NCBI RefSeq assembly: GCF_033807715.1
Contig: NC_084606.1
Coordinates: 35,563,898 to 35,627,897 of the forward strand
DNA: 64,000 nt
Direction of reading: 5' to 3'
Source: Cololabis saira
Lineage: Eukaryota; Chordata; Actinopteri; Beloniformes; Belonidae
The position numbers and the translations under genes were made by a program. This document shows positions 21,973 to 34,118 of the stretch, one piece after another (within the stretch, counting starts at the first letter, position 1; each line of letters begins with the position of its first letter). The notes under the pieces were generated by a model that did no database searches, was not told the origin of the DNA, and saw only the letters and a list, made by a program, of their open reading frames with translations.

Positions 21973-22805
21973 CAGGGATCAGCAACCCGCGGCTCTAGAG
22001 CCACATGCGGCTCTTTAGCGCCACCCTAGTGGCTCCCTGGAGCTTTTTAAAAAAAGTTTGACCTTTTTTTCATCTTTTTTTTTTTAACTTTTTTCTTTTT
22101 TTTCCTTATTTTCTCTTTATTTTTCCTTTTTTCTCTTTTTTCTCTTATATTTTTCTTTTTTTCTGCTTTTTTTTCTTTTTTTCCCTTTTTTTCCTGCTTT
22201 TTTTCCTTTTTTCTTCCCTTTTCCTTTCCTTTTTTAATCTCGACATTTTGACTTTTTTCTCGAAATTTGACTTTTTTCTCGACATTTCGTCTTTTTTCTC
22301 AACATTTCGACTTTTTTCTCAACATTTCGACTTTTTTCTCAATATTGTACTACAACATTAATCTTTACATTTCGACTTTTTACTAAAAATTTTGACTTTT
22401 TTCTCGACATTTCGAATTTTTTCTGCTTTTTTTTCTTTTTTTCCCTTTTTTTCTGCTTTTTTCTCTTTTTTTATTTTTTCCTTTTCTTTTTTAATCTCAA
22501 CATTTTGACTTTTTTCTCGACATTTCGACTTTTTTCTAAAGATTGTACTTCAACATTATTCTTTACATTTCGACTTTTTACTCAAAATTTTGACTTTTTT
22601 CTCGACATTTTGAATTTTTTCTCGAAGTGCATAATGAAAAAATAATCTTCCCCCAGTTCTAACTAATATAGATACATGCAGCATGTGTTGCCTTCATTCT
22701 AAGGCTTATACAAGACTTTTCATTTTTTTGCGGTTCCAGACATATTTGTTTTTTTGTGTTTTTGGTCCAATATGGATCTAAAACATTTTGGGTTGCCGAC
22801 CCCAG
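21973..22805. mobile_element. hAT-like MITE with internal tandem array
   Basis: The left end CAGGGATCAGCAACCC is matched by GGGTTGCCGACCCCAG at the right. The flanking octamers GTCTAGCT (21965-21972) and ATCTAGAT (22806-22813) agree at 6 of 8 positions, fitting an aged hAT duplication. The interior (about 22050-22640) is poly-T with many tandem copies of a roughly 20-bp unit based on CTCGACATTTCGACTTTTTT. No transposase frame. Confidence 0.75.
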
Positions 22806-22994
22806 ATCTAGATCTTTATTTGGATGCACTTTTTAGGATGTACATCGAAGTTCAATTTGTGACAGCAAAACATGCCTCTTATAATATAGTGTTGGATGAA
22901 GGCAAATCCTATAAAAGGACAATAGGATTCAGGGATGAGTTAAGGTTCAGAGCTGCTCGGTTGTGTGTGTTTGATACATGTGTGTGTGTCCTAG

Positions 22995-23485
22995 GTGAAA
23001 CTATAGCAGCCTTCTGCCTGACTGAGCCGGCCAGCGGCTCCGATGCCGCTTCCATCAAGACCACGGCTGTTCTCTCACCATGCGGGAAACACTTCATTAT
23101 GAATGGAAGCAAGATCTGGATCAGGTAGTCAGGTTTTCCTACTTTGACCACAAGGGGGCAGCACATCAATTCAGAATAATTTTAGCTGGAGCCTGCAGGT
23201 GTGTTTTTAACTTTGCTTTGATGGTTTTGGTTTTGTGTTTATCTGTCAGCAACGGAGGTTTGGCTGAGATCTTCACGGTGTTTGCAAAGACACCTGTGAA
23301 GGACCCGAAGACTGGGGAGATGAAAGACAAGATCAGCGCTTTCATCGTGGAGAGGAGCTTTGGAGGAGTGACAAAGTGAGCTGACGTTTTAGCTCCTATG
23401 TTCATTAAGCACTCTTTTTCAGTATTTCACACTCATTTCATCAACATCTCTCCTCACACGCAGTGGCCCTCCAGAGAAAAAGATG
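22995..23485 (+). pseudogene. acadvl: Orphan exons of very long chain acyl-CoA dehydrogenase
   Basis: Three consecutive exons match ACADVL, the mitochondrial inner-membrane enzyme of the first step of long-chain fatty acid beta-oxidation. Exon A (22995-23124) reads [20 protein letters not shown] and [14 protein letters not shown]. Exon B (23250-23375) reads [19 protein letters not shown] and [14 protein letters not shown]. Exon C starts at 23464 with GPPEKKM and then leaves the family sequence at about 23485 (CAGCAGCAG). Splice sites are AG/GT with matching phases. The segment corresponds to the acyl-CoA binding middle region. No other ACADVL exons were found in the window, so this is a gene fragment from a segmental duplication that kept its introns, not a processed copy. 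Both flanks are repeats. Confidence 0.88.
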
Positions 23486-23499
23486 GCAGCAGCAGTTTT

Positions 23500-24260
23500 T
23501 ATTGGCAATTTTCTAATTAAATCTTTTCATGTGTTTTTTAAGTTTCACGGTGCCAAGAGTAAATAAAAGTGTGCACCAGTCGAACTCCAGCCTTTGTCTT
23601 GAATGCTGAGGGACCGTAACAGTGAAACTCAGCGCTTATGGAGGCAGTGAGCCGCAACGCTGCATCGAAGCGACGCAAGTTGATCGTGCACTGGAGAAAA
23701 TGATATCGGACATTGAACTGAGATCTCAAAACAGACATCACCACCAAGCAGCGGCTTCATCGTGCTATGGCTACAGTGAGAAACTCTGGTTGAAGAGGGG
23801 TAACGTCACTCACAGTCCGAACTGTTTCTGCAAGTAATTGATTTAATGGAAGCTCACGATTAAATGCTCAAGGCCCAATTAATTTATAAAAATGTTATTT
23901 GTGAATGTGTGATGGTCTCCTGGTTAAATGCTTGAACTTGGGGTTTTGAACAAATAATAAGGCTGCAGCTAAGCCTAACAAAGTAACCCTAGGAAAAGCC
24001 TTATAGATTATAGATAGATTTTCTGATTCTGGCTATTGTGGGACTGTTTATTAACGTGCAAGAGGTGTAAATGCCTAACGTAAATTATGGGATAATGCAT
24101 TTAAACATAAGTGAAAAGTATAGCCTTTAAATTTGAGTTTTGTAAAATACCTTTGCTAATGAACAGTCATAAAGGTAATATGCTTGCACCTGCTGAAGAA
24201 AGAAGAAAGAGTACCCCAGGGGCTCAGCAAACAAGGTCCAGCTCACGAGAAAGAACTTTA
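23500..24260. other. Unassigned stretch after ACADVL fragment
   Basis: No exon or repeat was confidently identified. GTAAATAAAAGTGTGCACC, then TGAGGGACCGTAACAGTG near 23560-23622, resembles an LTR end followed by a primer site, but no partner LTR was found. Confidence 0.3.
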
Positions 24261-25030
24261 AGGGTGCTTTCACACCTGTGGCCCGTTTGTTTTGTTCCGA
24301 TTCAGGGGCTAAATCGATACAGTTGTTTTGTTTCTCGTTCGTGGGGTTTGTGTTCACAAGGCAAACGTCTGTACCGGTTCAAAGCTTTTAACAAATGCCA
24401 TGCGCAAACCAGCTGCTCTCTGATTGGTCAAATGAACGCGGAAGGAGTTTCCTCTTCCGCACCCCGGGATAAACAACACGCCCCTTTCACAGAGACAGTG
24501 CAAAGCGGCGACCGCAGCCGCCGGCTTTAGGCTGATTTATGGTTCCGCGTTACACCAACGCAGAGCCTACGGCGTAGGGTACGGCTCTGCGTCGATTTAA
24601 CGCGCAACCATAAATCAGGCATTACCCATTCATTTATGTACGAGGGGCCGCCTGCCGCAGGGTTTGCGCTGAGCGAACCCTGCCCGAATTGAAGATTTTT
24701 TAATTTCACCGTGCCGCACTGGGATGACATCTCAGCACGTCCAATAGGAGAGAAGGTGGTGGAAGCTGCACCGACTCTTCTCCTTGAAACGCGGTCGCAC
24801 ATACACAATGAATGGAGTTGTGTCGGTTACTGTGTTGGTTATGTTCTCACTACAAATAAAAAAAATTAACCGTTTCAGGTCTCGAATGGAAGCAAGCCGA
24901 GACCACCTCTCCTAGGAGATCTCGGCTCGCTTGTTTTGTGCCGTTTCCGAGCGCGATTGCTGTGTTCACATATACCAAACGTTCCGATCTTTAGGGGGAA
25001 ACGATCCCTGTTCCGGAAAAGGCATTTGGC
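24261..25030. mobile_element. MITE with AGGGTGCTTTCACACC end
   Basis: The left end AGGGTGCTTTCACACCTG and interior motifs (TTGTTTTGTTCCGATTCAGG; TGTGTTCACATATACC) are typical of a high-copy fish DNA-transposon derivative. A foldback of another family is inserted at 24530-24620. The right end is not clear. Confidence 0.5.
24530..24620. mobile_element. 91-bp foldback of the GGCTGATTTATGG family
   Basis: GGCTGATTTATGGTT at the left and AACCATAAATCAGGC at the right, with CGCAGAGCCTACGGCGTAGG inside, form a near-perfect hairpin. It is a minimal relative of the element at 4072-4713, nested in another MITE. Confidence 0.8.
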
Positions 25031-27830
25031 AAGGCCTATGAAATTTGGAAATCAACGGCCAAAGGCATAAGAGCTAAACTAAAGACTTTATGTACACCTT
25101 GAAGAGTTCCAAAGAAACATTAAGAAAAAATATGATAACGTGTGCCAACATTATGAACGGACGAAGGGGAACCTTAGGATTTCTCCAGAGGTCGTAAATA
25201 AAATGGATGCACGTAGCGTGTTGTCATCTGAGATTGCTGATATTGTAAATAATAGAATGGAGACCATCGATGAAATCTTTAATGATCGTCTTGAAAAGGA
25301 AAGAGTGAGGATGCAGTTGAGCAAAAGGGAATATGGATCTGTCTTTGGAAGAAGCAACACTGAAACAGTCGTTTCACAGCTCAACAGATGTGATGATCAA
25401 GATAGCAGTCTCTCCCGGTCCTCTAGCAGTCTCTCCAGGTCCTCTAGCAATCGAGCTGATGCAGAGGCAGAATTGGCACCAAAGGTGGAGCAGGCAAAGG
25501 CCACGCAAATTCTACAGGATCAACAAGCAGAATTGGATAAAATGGAGATCAAGTGGAAGCTAGAAGAAACAAAAATGCTTGCAGAGCTCAAACAAAGGAC
25601 TGAGACTGAAACGAAATTAAAACTGGAAGAAGGTGAATTAAGGTTAAAGCAGCTGCAAGCAGAGAGTGAAGTGAAGGTGGCAAAGGCCCGTGTCGAAGCA
25701 TACAACAATTTTGACATGCCTGGAATGAGACCGACAAAGTTGCTCTTGAAAGCCCTGTTACAGAATATCAACTTATGCTAAACCTTCAAGCTACACCCTT
25801 TCAACCTCAACCTTTGGCATCTCAAAGGTTAACCCAGGAAGAAGCCAGCATTTCTCAGGCCAGCTTGGCTCAAGCAATAACAAGCTCATTTACCTTAAGT
25901 TGTTTACCTGTTCCAGAACCAACTACTTTCACAGGTGACCCCTTCAAGTTCGTCGACTGGAAGGTGTCCTTTAAGGCCTTGATTGACCAGAAGCCTCTTC
26001 CAGTAAGTGAAAAAATGTTTTATTTGAAAAGTTATCTGGCAGGAGATGCACATGAGGCAGTGGATGGGTTTTTCTATCAGAACTCAGAGGTGAGTCAGGG
26101 TACTTGGGATGTTTTGAATGACAGGTATGGCAGTCCATTCATTGTCCAAAGAGCCTTTAAAAAGATTGAAAAAATGGCCCAAAATTACAGCTAATGATCC
26201 TAAATCGCTGAGAGAGTTTGCAGATTTCCTCCAAGGCTGTGCAGAAGCTATACCCCATGTCAAAGGCCTGTCTATTCTCAATGACTGTGAAGAAAATCAC
26301 AAACTCTTGAAGAAGCTGCCTGAGTGGATGGTGCGTAGATGGAGTCGGATTGTTGCTGAGGAGTTGGATCGATCTGTTAACTACCCCAGCTTTCTACGCT
26401 TCACTGAGTTCATGCAAAGAGAAGCCAAAATAGTGTGTAATCCCATCATTTCCCCCTTTTTGATTAATATGAAAACAGAGGATATGTTTCCAAAGAGAGC
26501 TAAAACATTGAATACACACACTCAGTTAGAAGATTCCAACTCTATGACACAAGAAAAGCCAAAGCCATCTTGTTTATTTTGTAAAAATGAAGAGCATGGA
26601 GTTAATAAATGTCCAACCTTTCAGTAAAGCTCATGGAGGAGAAAAGAGCCTTTTGTATTTGAACATCGCCTGTGCTTTGGATGCTTAAGGAAAGGCCACG
26701 CCAGTAAGGATTGTAGAAAGCGACACATCTGTAACACCTGTGGTTGGCGTCATCCCACCTGCTTGTATAAAGAAAACACAACACCTGCTGCCTCAGAAGA
26801 TCACGGTAATGAGGTTCATATAGCCATGTCTCATGCTTTGACTCAAAATGCCTCTGCTACATCCAGCATTGTTCCTGTCTTGGTATCCTCAGCAACCGAG
26901 CCCCACAGAGAAATACTTACCTATGCGCTTCTTGACACACAAAGTGACTCCACCTTCATTCTGGAAAAGTTAACCTCTGAATTGGATGTAAGTCCAATTC
27001 AGCAGAAGTTAAGCACTACGACCTCTGTTAATACAAACATAACCAGCAAAATAGTCAGTGGTCTTCAAGTTCGTAGTCTTCAGTTTGAGTCACACGTACA
27101 AATCCAACAGGTTTATGCACGTAACTTCATCCCAGTTGATAAGCCATCTGGCCAACAAGATGGCGCCACTACAAGATTGTGGGGTGGGACTTCTCATTGG
27201 TTGTGACTGCCCTTCAGCATTAGCCCCCCTATAGGTTGTTGTCAGAACGGAAAATGAACCCTTTGCTCAACAAACTTCTCTGGGATGAGAGTATTATAGG
27301 CTCTGCTAACCCTCATCTGGACAGGCAGAGCAACCATAGTTTTGTGCATCGTGTTGCTGTGAAAGAATTGCCTATGTCTGCTGTTACTGGTGTTTTGAAA
27401 GTTTTGGAGTCAGACTTTAATGAGAGGAGCTACGAGGACAAGTTTGTGTCTCAGGACGATTTTTGCTTTATACAGCTACTGAGTGATAATATAAAGCAGA
27501 CGGAAGATGGATATTATCAGATGCTCCTCCCCTTTAAAAATAACAGTCCTCCATCACTGCCGAACAATAAAAAACTTGCTACTGCTCGGCTTCAACACCT
27601 GAAAAGAAAGTTAACGGCCAATAAACAATATCATGAGCAGTATACTCTCTTCATGGAAGAAACAATAAGTAAAGGCGATGCTGAGCTTGCCCCTCCTGCT
27701 GCTGACGGCGAAACTGTCTGGTACATTCCCCAACACGGGGTGTTCCATCTAAAGAAGCCAGGCAAACTGAGAGTGGTCTTCGATTGTTCAGCAAAATTTA
27801 ATGGTATTTCCTTGAATGACACAACAAGAC
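25031..27830 (+). pseudogene. BEL/Pao LTR retrotransposon relic
   Basis: Plus-strand frames give, in order: a coiled-coil gag (EELDKMEIKWK-like heptads near 25530-25690); a gag domain (FTGDPFKFVDWKVSFKALID at about 25930); CCHC zinc fingers (CLFCKNEEHGVNKC at 26571; CFGCLRKGHASKDC at about 26675); a retroviral-type aspartic protease (YALLDTQSDSTFI at about 26920); and the start of reverse transcriptase (GKLRVVFDCSAKFNGISLND at about 27760), diagnostic of BEL/Pao. At least four frameshifts or stops separate these parts. Sequence after the first RT motif is lost where an R2-like LINE fragment begins. No LTRs were recognised. Confidence 0.9.
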
Positions 27831-27904
27831 CTTGCTGCCAGGAACACTCAAATTGTGGTGTTTCCAGTTTGGTATACTCCCAAGACTCATGTGGTATGTG
27901 TGTA

Positions 27905-29440
27905 TGAAATCTCCATCAACAAAGTGGAAAAACTGGAAAGGATCATCAGCACACACGTGAAACAGTGGCTTGGAGTTCCAAGATGCTTAAGTACAGTACG
28001 ACCGGAATGTACGGAAGCGGCAAATTCGATTTACCGATCTCAGGTCTAGTGGAAGAATTCAAGTGCACCAACGCTAGACTGGTCATGACCCTCACTGAAT
28101 CCAAAGATCCTGTTATTCAAGCAGCAGCTCCCCGTGTGGCAATGGGGAGGAAGTGGACCGCATCTGAGGCTGTTGAGAGTGCCAAGTCTGCTCTTTATTT
28201 CAGAGATGTGCTAGGGCAAGTCCAACAAGGGAGAGCCGGTTTTGGTCTCATCCAAAAACCACCTCAATGGCACAAGCCAACAGCACTGCAGAAAAGAAGG
28301 CTTGTGGTTGAGGAGGTGAAAAGACAAGAGGAAGCAGAACGACACGCCAAGGCTGTTTCGTTGGCCAAGCAGGGCCGCTGGACCAACTGGGACACCCTAG
28401 AAAAGAGGAAAATCAGCTGGCGCGATATCTGGGAGATGCAGGGAGCTCGTCTAAGTTTTGCCATCAGAGCCACTTACGACCTCCTACCCACACCCTAGAA
28501 CCTTAAACAGTGGTATGGAGAAGATCCTGCCTGCCACCTTTGTCAGACACCTGCACCTCTGAGTCATATTTTAATAGGATGCGCCACGAGCCTCTCCCAA
28601 GGCCGTTACACCTGGCGGCATAATCAAGTACTCAGACAGCTGGCATCCATCTTAGAACAGAGACGGACCATCACAAATTCTTCCCCACAAACATCGATAG
28701 GGCCGGTCCACTTCGCACCATATCTACCAGCAGGTAAACCTCCAGAGTGCCCAATAACATCAAAGGATACAAGTATCCTGCAAGTGGCTCAGGACTGGAA
28801 AATGAAAGTGGACTTGGACAAAAAGCTTGTCTTCCCCCAAGACATCGTGGCTACAATACTTCGGCCAGACATGGTCCTGTGGTCCACAACAGCCAAGTTG
28901 GCATACGTTGTGGAATTAACAGTACCATGGGAAGATGTGTCGAGGAAGCCTACCAGAGGAAAAAGACCAAATACTCTGAGCTAGCAATCCAAGCTGCTCA
29001 GAACGGCTGGAAGACCAAGATTTTCCCTGTAGAAGTGGGGTGTAGGGGATTCGTCGCTACATCCATGATCGCCCTACTGAAGAAAATGGGGGTGAAGGGT
29101 CGATCCCTCCAACAGGCAATCAAGTCCTTGTCAAACGCAGCGGAAAAAAGCCGCAATTGGCTTTGGATTAAAACAAAAGACAAGAACTGGGGTGTGAAAG
29201 CAACGTAAGAGGGCGTGGAACTAAGGGGGTGTACCTGGGATGCCAGGTATCACCGTTGAGCCCTCTGGAGACGTTGTGAGCCTATATCAACGAAACGTCA
29301 AGGAAGGAGGGTTCCCACCCGATGACTCCGATGAAGTACCTGCCCTCCCTCTCACCACTCTATTCCTACCGCTGATATCAAGGGTGTCGAATAACCACAG
29401 GGATTGAAACATCAAGTCCTACTAGCTCTACTCTACTAAT
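27905..29440 (+). pseudogene. R2-like LINE with restriction-like endonuclease, 3' part
   Basis: The open frame begins after the RT palm (VEKLERIISTHVKQWLGVPR) and continues through RHAKAVSLAKQGRWTNWDTL. A CCHC-type finger follows (CHLCQTPAPLSHILIGC), then a PD-(D/E)xK-like endonuclease region (ATILRPDMVLWS, AYVVELTVPWE) and FPVEVGCRGFVATS. This order is known from R2/NeSL-type site-specific non-LTR elements; the exact clade is my inference. It has a stop at 28496-28498 and a frameshift near 28945. About 230 bp of 3' UTR follow the stop at 29208. A second 5'-truncated copy lies at 35843-37066. Confidence 0.85.
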
Positions 29441-29539
29441 TGGTTTAATATACATTGATCTGAATTTCTGATGTTGATTTGCTGTTTTTTTTCTGTTTGT
29501 ATTCTTGTGGTTGTGTAAAGCATTACAATTGTATAAAAT

Positions 29540-29640
29540 TCCATCCATCCATCCATCCATCCATCCAGCTCATTGCAGGGGTCCCCAGTCCATCGCAGGG
29601 CCACATATACAGACTGACAACCATGCACACTCACACTGTG
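29540..29640. repeat. (CCAT)n and SINE 3' fragment
   Basis: CCATCCATCCATCCATCC, then AGCTCATTGCAGGGG and CAGTCCATCGCAGGGCC. This is the inverted tail of the SINE family at 61869-62215. Confidence 0.75.
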
Positions 29641-32487
29641 ATATATCATTTCATTAACTAATTTTAATATAATTTTATTAAAATAATATGTCACATAAAC
29701 ATCAGATTCATGAAAAAAATCACATTAAACCTGATGCCACAGCAGAAAAATCAATGGGGCATCTGTTACGACATTTATTTAAATCTTTTCTTAATTAAAG
29801 ATAAACTTGCATTAAACTGATTGCATTAAACTGGTTAAAAGTTGCTGTACAAGTACAGGCACAATTTCAATTCACTGTCTGGACTAATCTACTTCAGGCT
29901 ACAATTACCACCAGAATTCTAATGTTCTAGGATCCTTAGATGACAGTGGACAACTGGTTGACAACCAAAGCACATTTTTCAATAGCTTCTAGAGTCTTCA
30001 TGGCTTCCTGCCTCTGGGGCCTCAGGAGAAGACAACAGACAAGTATGCCAGGTCTGGGCTGGGTCATTTATGGGGAAGAAGTGAGTTTCAAAGGAAAAAC
30101 AAATGCGAAGTGACTGAACAAACTCCCGAACACTGTCTAGTCTGGGGAAGAGATACAAATATTTGCTGTGGTACTAAACTTACATGAAGTAAAGCCTCTA
30201 AAATAGGAACAAGGGTGTAGCCATCATAATCTCCAGCTGTCACATAAAGATATGATTCCCACACATAATTGAAATTCTTACAATTTTAATTACATACAAA
30301 ATCACAGTATCGATCATAATACAATGTATATTTTAAAGCGCGTCATAAACATGTAAAATTATTGGTTTGAAATATATTTTGTGATTGGATGTTGCTACAA
30401 AATCGTCTAACTGATGGAGGCCTGGTACAGAAATATCAAGAATAAACGTTTTTCTTTGTAAATGACAGACGCCACTGCAACAGTGAGTGTTACACAACAA
30501 CCCCTGATGGCTCACGCAGCCTTTATTCCAAGGAGGAAAAATATACACTGTTTGCACGGGATTTCAAGTAAAAGTAATGGTAAGGAAATGTCACCCGACA
30601 TAAAACTGAACCAGTGTCAAGTTTTTGTTTGCAGGGAGAGGGAAATGAAAAGAGCAGTATTTAGTAGAGCATCTAACCTGTGGTCTTATCTGCTGGACAA
30701 ATCAATAGCAGTGTCTGAAAGCACAGCAATATGGGAAATTGTGTGGGAGCCATTTGTCACTGTTGTGATTTACAGCGTGGAAGTATTAGAGCACAGTTGT
30801 CTTGGTCTTTGTTGCAGATCGCAGGAAAGGGTATCACATGCCACACCGGAGCCCATAAATCTGACAGTACAGGCAATTTCCATGCCTTGCGCAAACCACA
30901 GTTGGTACAATAACAGACTGTAACTCGTCTCAACTTGAGTGTACGTGCACAAGCACAACCTTGTAATATACTGCAGTATGCGCCCAGCTTCATCACACCT
31001 GCTGCAAAGCACAAGGCCTTCATCTGACAACGGCAAGTCAGTTACAGCCACCCCTGTTTCCTCAGAATGTATTTGGTCAGTATCTGCTGGACAAATCAAT
31101 AGCGGTGTTAAAAACAAAGCTTTTGTGTTGAACAGGCATTTAATAACATTTCTGTTATTAAATTCTGTGCTGACAATAACATGACTCAGTGAAGAAAATC
31201 TTCATGTGACCATTGTCATACAGATACCGATGTGAGTGAAGTTTAAAGGGGGTTTTACTGTTTAGTCAGTTGATTTAGATGAAAAAAAAAGATTATACAG
31301 GCTTAACTTGTTTGGCACAAAGAAAACAATAAGACAAAAGCCACAAGCAGAGCTCAGCATGATCAAAACAAAGGGATTACAGGTGAAGTTGTAACAGAGA
31401 TCAATTCTTTATTAGTTTCCTCTTCAAGTGATTTTTCTTTCAACTCCACAAACATAACCCCTCTTCAGCCCTACCTATGCTAACGAGGATGCTTCTTACT
31501 ACATTCTCTGCAATAACAGTTGATCTTGGGTCAGCTGTAGGTGGTAATAAAGGAAAAAACACTTTTCTGAGTCCCACATAAAACACAGATGGGCATGTGG
31601 AAATTCAACTAGCTTATGACTCAATCACTGCGGCCGCATCTCCAAGTCCACAGTTTAACCCTCTCTGATGTCACCCAAGGTCACAGATGCACACTTGAGA
31701 AGCAAAAAGAAAAGTAAAGTAAAGTAAAGTGCTGCCAGAGCAGAAGGAATTACTGTAGATCCAGGCTGAGTGGCCCTCATCTGGCTACGCCTGGTAAGTA
31801 GCAAGACTAGCAGGCTGAGGTTCATTGGTTTGGGTTCACAGGCACACACTCACACAGGGAGCCAGCGACCACTTCAGTCCTAATTCCGCCTGACTTCCAC
31901 TTTCTGACTGGCAGGAGACAGGGATTGTGAGAACAAGCTGTGAATGACGGAAGAGACAGAAAATCATAGAGAACTTTGCCTTTATGAATCTTTGATGAAA
32001 GAGAGTGGGGGTTGGAGGGGCTTTTGCATGTGGTTAAATCAGAGCATAGCATGTGTGGTGCATGTACAACTGCCAACAGAGGTTGAGATAAGCAGGACCT
32101 GGACCAGGCCCAAACAAATGCAAACCCCGGAGTTGGGAGCATTCGTCTCTGCAATTAGTCCCTGTCCTCCCTGTTCACGTTGCAGGTAAGTGATATTGGT
32201 AACTTAGCAAAACAGGTGCAACTTATGTGGGTCTTTGAGCCCAGCATATGGAAGAAAGTTGAGCTGCGCTACGCATTCTTTGAATTAAATGAAGGACGTC
32301 TTCCATTTTTAATCACACAGCTACCCAAAGCCACAGATTTAACACAAAATAATCAATGAATCCCTATACAGGAAGTGGACGCAATAAAAACATGAAAAAA
32401 AGGGTAATTCAAGGTTGCATATATTTCTAATAGCATGTCATTAAATTCAATACAGAAATTACTTATTTACAGTTTATTTAACATTTT
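29641..32487. other. 2.8 kb without recognised genes
   Basis: Several mid-length open frames exist on both strands (for example 30462-30923 plus and 31117-30770 minus), but none shows a known domain or a consistent splice model. A short (AAAGT)n run is at about 31712-31732. No repeat family shared with the rest of the window was identified. Confidence 0.4.
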
Positions 32488-32827
32488 TGTCAGGGTGCGG
32501 TTGGAGTAGGACCCAGATGCAGGAGCCCAGGAGTTCCAAAAGTAGTGATTTATTGCACTCAAACCAAAGAAAGGCGCTGCTTAGCAGAAATGCAAAACAG
32601 AAGAGCCTAAACCTAAGCCAAAAAACCAAAACATGCCATGACACATGGAGGTAGAAACAGTACGGACCAGCAGGGAGGGAAAGACAAGACCAGATATACA
32701 CGGAAGGGTTGATGAGACACAGGTGCGGATGATCAGGGCAGATGGGAACAAGGGAAGTCAAGAAATAACTGAAACACAAAGACACAAAGGGTTTCAAAAT
32801 AAAACAGGAACTGACAAAACCGTGACA
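32488..32827. mobile_element. 340-bp MITE with TGTCAGGGTGCGG end
   Basis: TGTCAGGGTGCGGTTGG at the left and AAAACCGTGACA at the right form short imperfect inverted ends. The interior (GACCCAGATGCAGGAGCCC; TGATTTATTGCACTCAAACC) has no coding capacity and looks like a common fish non-autonomous DNA element. Confidence 0.55.
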
Positions 32828-32924
32828 ATTTTCACAACATCAAATGCCAGTTTGCAAGGCCTATTAACATATGAACACGTAGCCTACTCCTACTCTTCAG
32901 AGATTTGGCCTACTGAACATCCTA

Positions 32925-33255
32925 CTTGGTGATACTGCAGGGGAATATCCACTTGTGCTCCCTTCTTGCTGTACCACCAAGTTTTTTTGGTGGGGGTAGT
33001 TTTCTTAATACATCACCTCTAGGGAAAGCCCCCTCATCATTCTCTCTAAATGTGAACACGGGCTTTCAATCAACAGAACTCTTAAGACTTTGCTTCAGAA
33101 ACTTTGCACTGATGTCATCACCTTAAACTATCTCCACCAATCCAATGTAGTTATAGGATTTAGATTTTTTACTGGCAAACTTCACAATGACAAAGTCACC
33201 AGCAGACTCATCATCATCATCATTCTGGACATCTGAGCTCTCATAATCAGTGGCC
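32925..33255 (-). pseudogene. Decayed C-terminal fragment of a transposon-type protein
   Basis: From an ATG at 33255 the minus strand reads MATDYESSDVQNDDDDESAG and DFVIVKFASKKSKSYNYIGL, and after a stop FTFRENDEGAFPRGDVLRKL, then KKLGGTARREHKWIFP, with three in-frame stops in total. An acidic linker, then a DFVIVKF-type beta-rich module and a basic tail, recalls the C-terminal end of proteins encoded by fish DNA transposons. The fold is similar in style to the GEWCVVNYD module of the transposase at 51732-54598, though not clearly homologous. No N-terminal part was found. Confidence 0.5.
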
Positions 33256-33990
33256 ATCGCTCAGTGGTATCGGAAAGTCACTCTCTGAGCTACTGGAGAG
33301 ATGTTTCTCTTTGGGTTTGCTTTTCTTCAAGCTTTTCAGAGCCCTATCTATAGTATATTATCATAAGGGCCAGTGGCACAACTTAACCCACGCCCTTTGG
33401 CACAAATTACCCAAACCCCACCATTTGGAAGAAAATGCATCCCCTAGCTGTTTTAAGTTACTACCATGCTAACTGTATAGATTCATGGTGTAGCTTACTA
33501 AAGCACCAAAACATGTGTGAACTGTTTTCTAAGTTGTCTATAATTGTTCAAACACTGCAATCAAAAAACCTTGTTCATAGAAATTTTACTTTGGAGGGCA
33601 TGAAATAGTTTTTTGAACCCAAATGTGCTTATCTCTCAAGTCATGTGCTTCCCTTCTTTGCAGGATGATTGCAATGGATGCCTCTCCACCCCTGTTATCT
33701 TTTCTAGTTAACAGGGGTGCCCCTTGGCACAACTTGCCCCTTGGCACAAATTACCCCACTCTCCCCTAAAACATAAGACAAAACAGCCTTCTCTGTGGGG
33801 GTATTTTGGCTTTTAATTGGTTCTTATGCATAACTATGCATACATCCATGTCCACCTGTCATCAGGCAGAGCCTGATAACTTCTGGGAAGTGTCCTACGC
33901 CTGATAGCTTTTGGTAAGATTCCTGCTTGGCGTCTGTTTCCTGTTCGTCAGGTCCACCTGCCTCCTCCTCTCCTGCTCCTCCTCCGTCTG
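33256..33990. other. Upstream region of the transcobalamin-like gene
   Basis: Non-coding. It contains repeated TTGGCACAA-type words (33372-33415 and 33722-33760) on the plus strand and no recognised element boundaries. Confidence 0.4.
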
Positions 33991-34002
33991 ACCTGTTCTC
34001 TG

Positions 34003-34008
34003 TATAAA
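34003..34008 (+). promoter_or_regulatory. TATA box of the transcobalamin-like gene
   Basis: TATAAA follows a pyrimidine-rich stretch (CCTCCTCCTCTCCTGCTCC). It lies 111 bp before the start codon at 34119, leaving about 80 bp for a 5' UTR. Confidence 0.6.
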
Positions 34009-34118
34009 CCTCCGACCAGCTCACAACTGTGTTCACTTTTACGTTCAACTCTACAGTTTATGATCCTTCTGCCTGTTTAACCTTCCTGACGTGCATCAGG
34101 CAGACTCTTGAGGACAAC

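Noticed and set aside
28747..29208. Independent small gene after the R2-like fragment
   Set aside because: It is the C-terminal end of the same LINE protein in another frame after a frameshift near 28945.
30462..31117. Possible host gene on either strand
   Set aside because: The 153-aa plus frame and the 115-aa minus frame overlap, have no recognisable motifs and no supporting splice structure.
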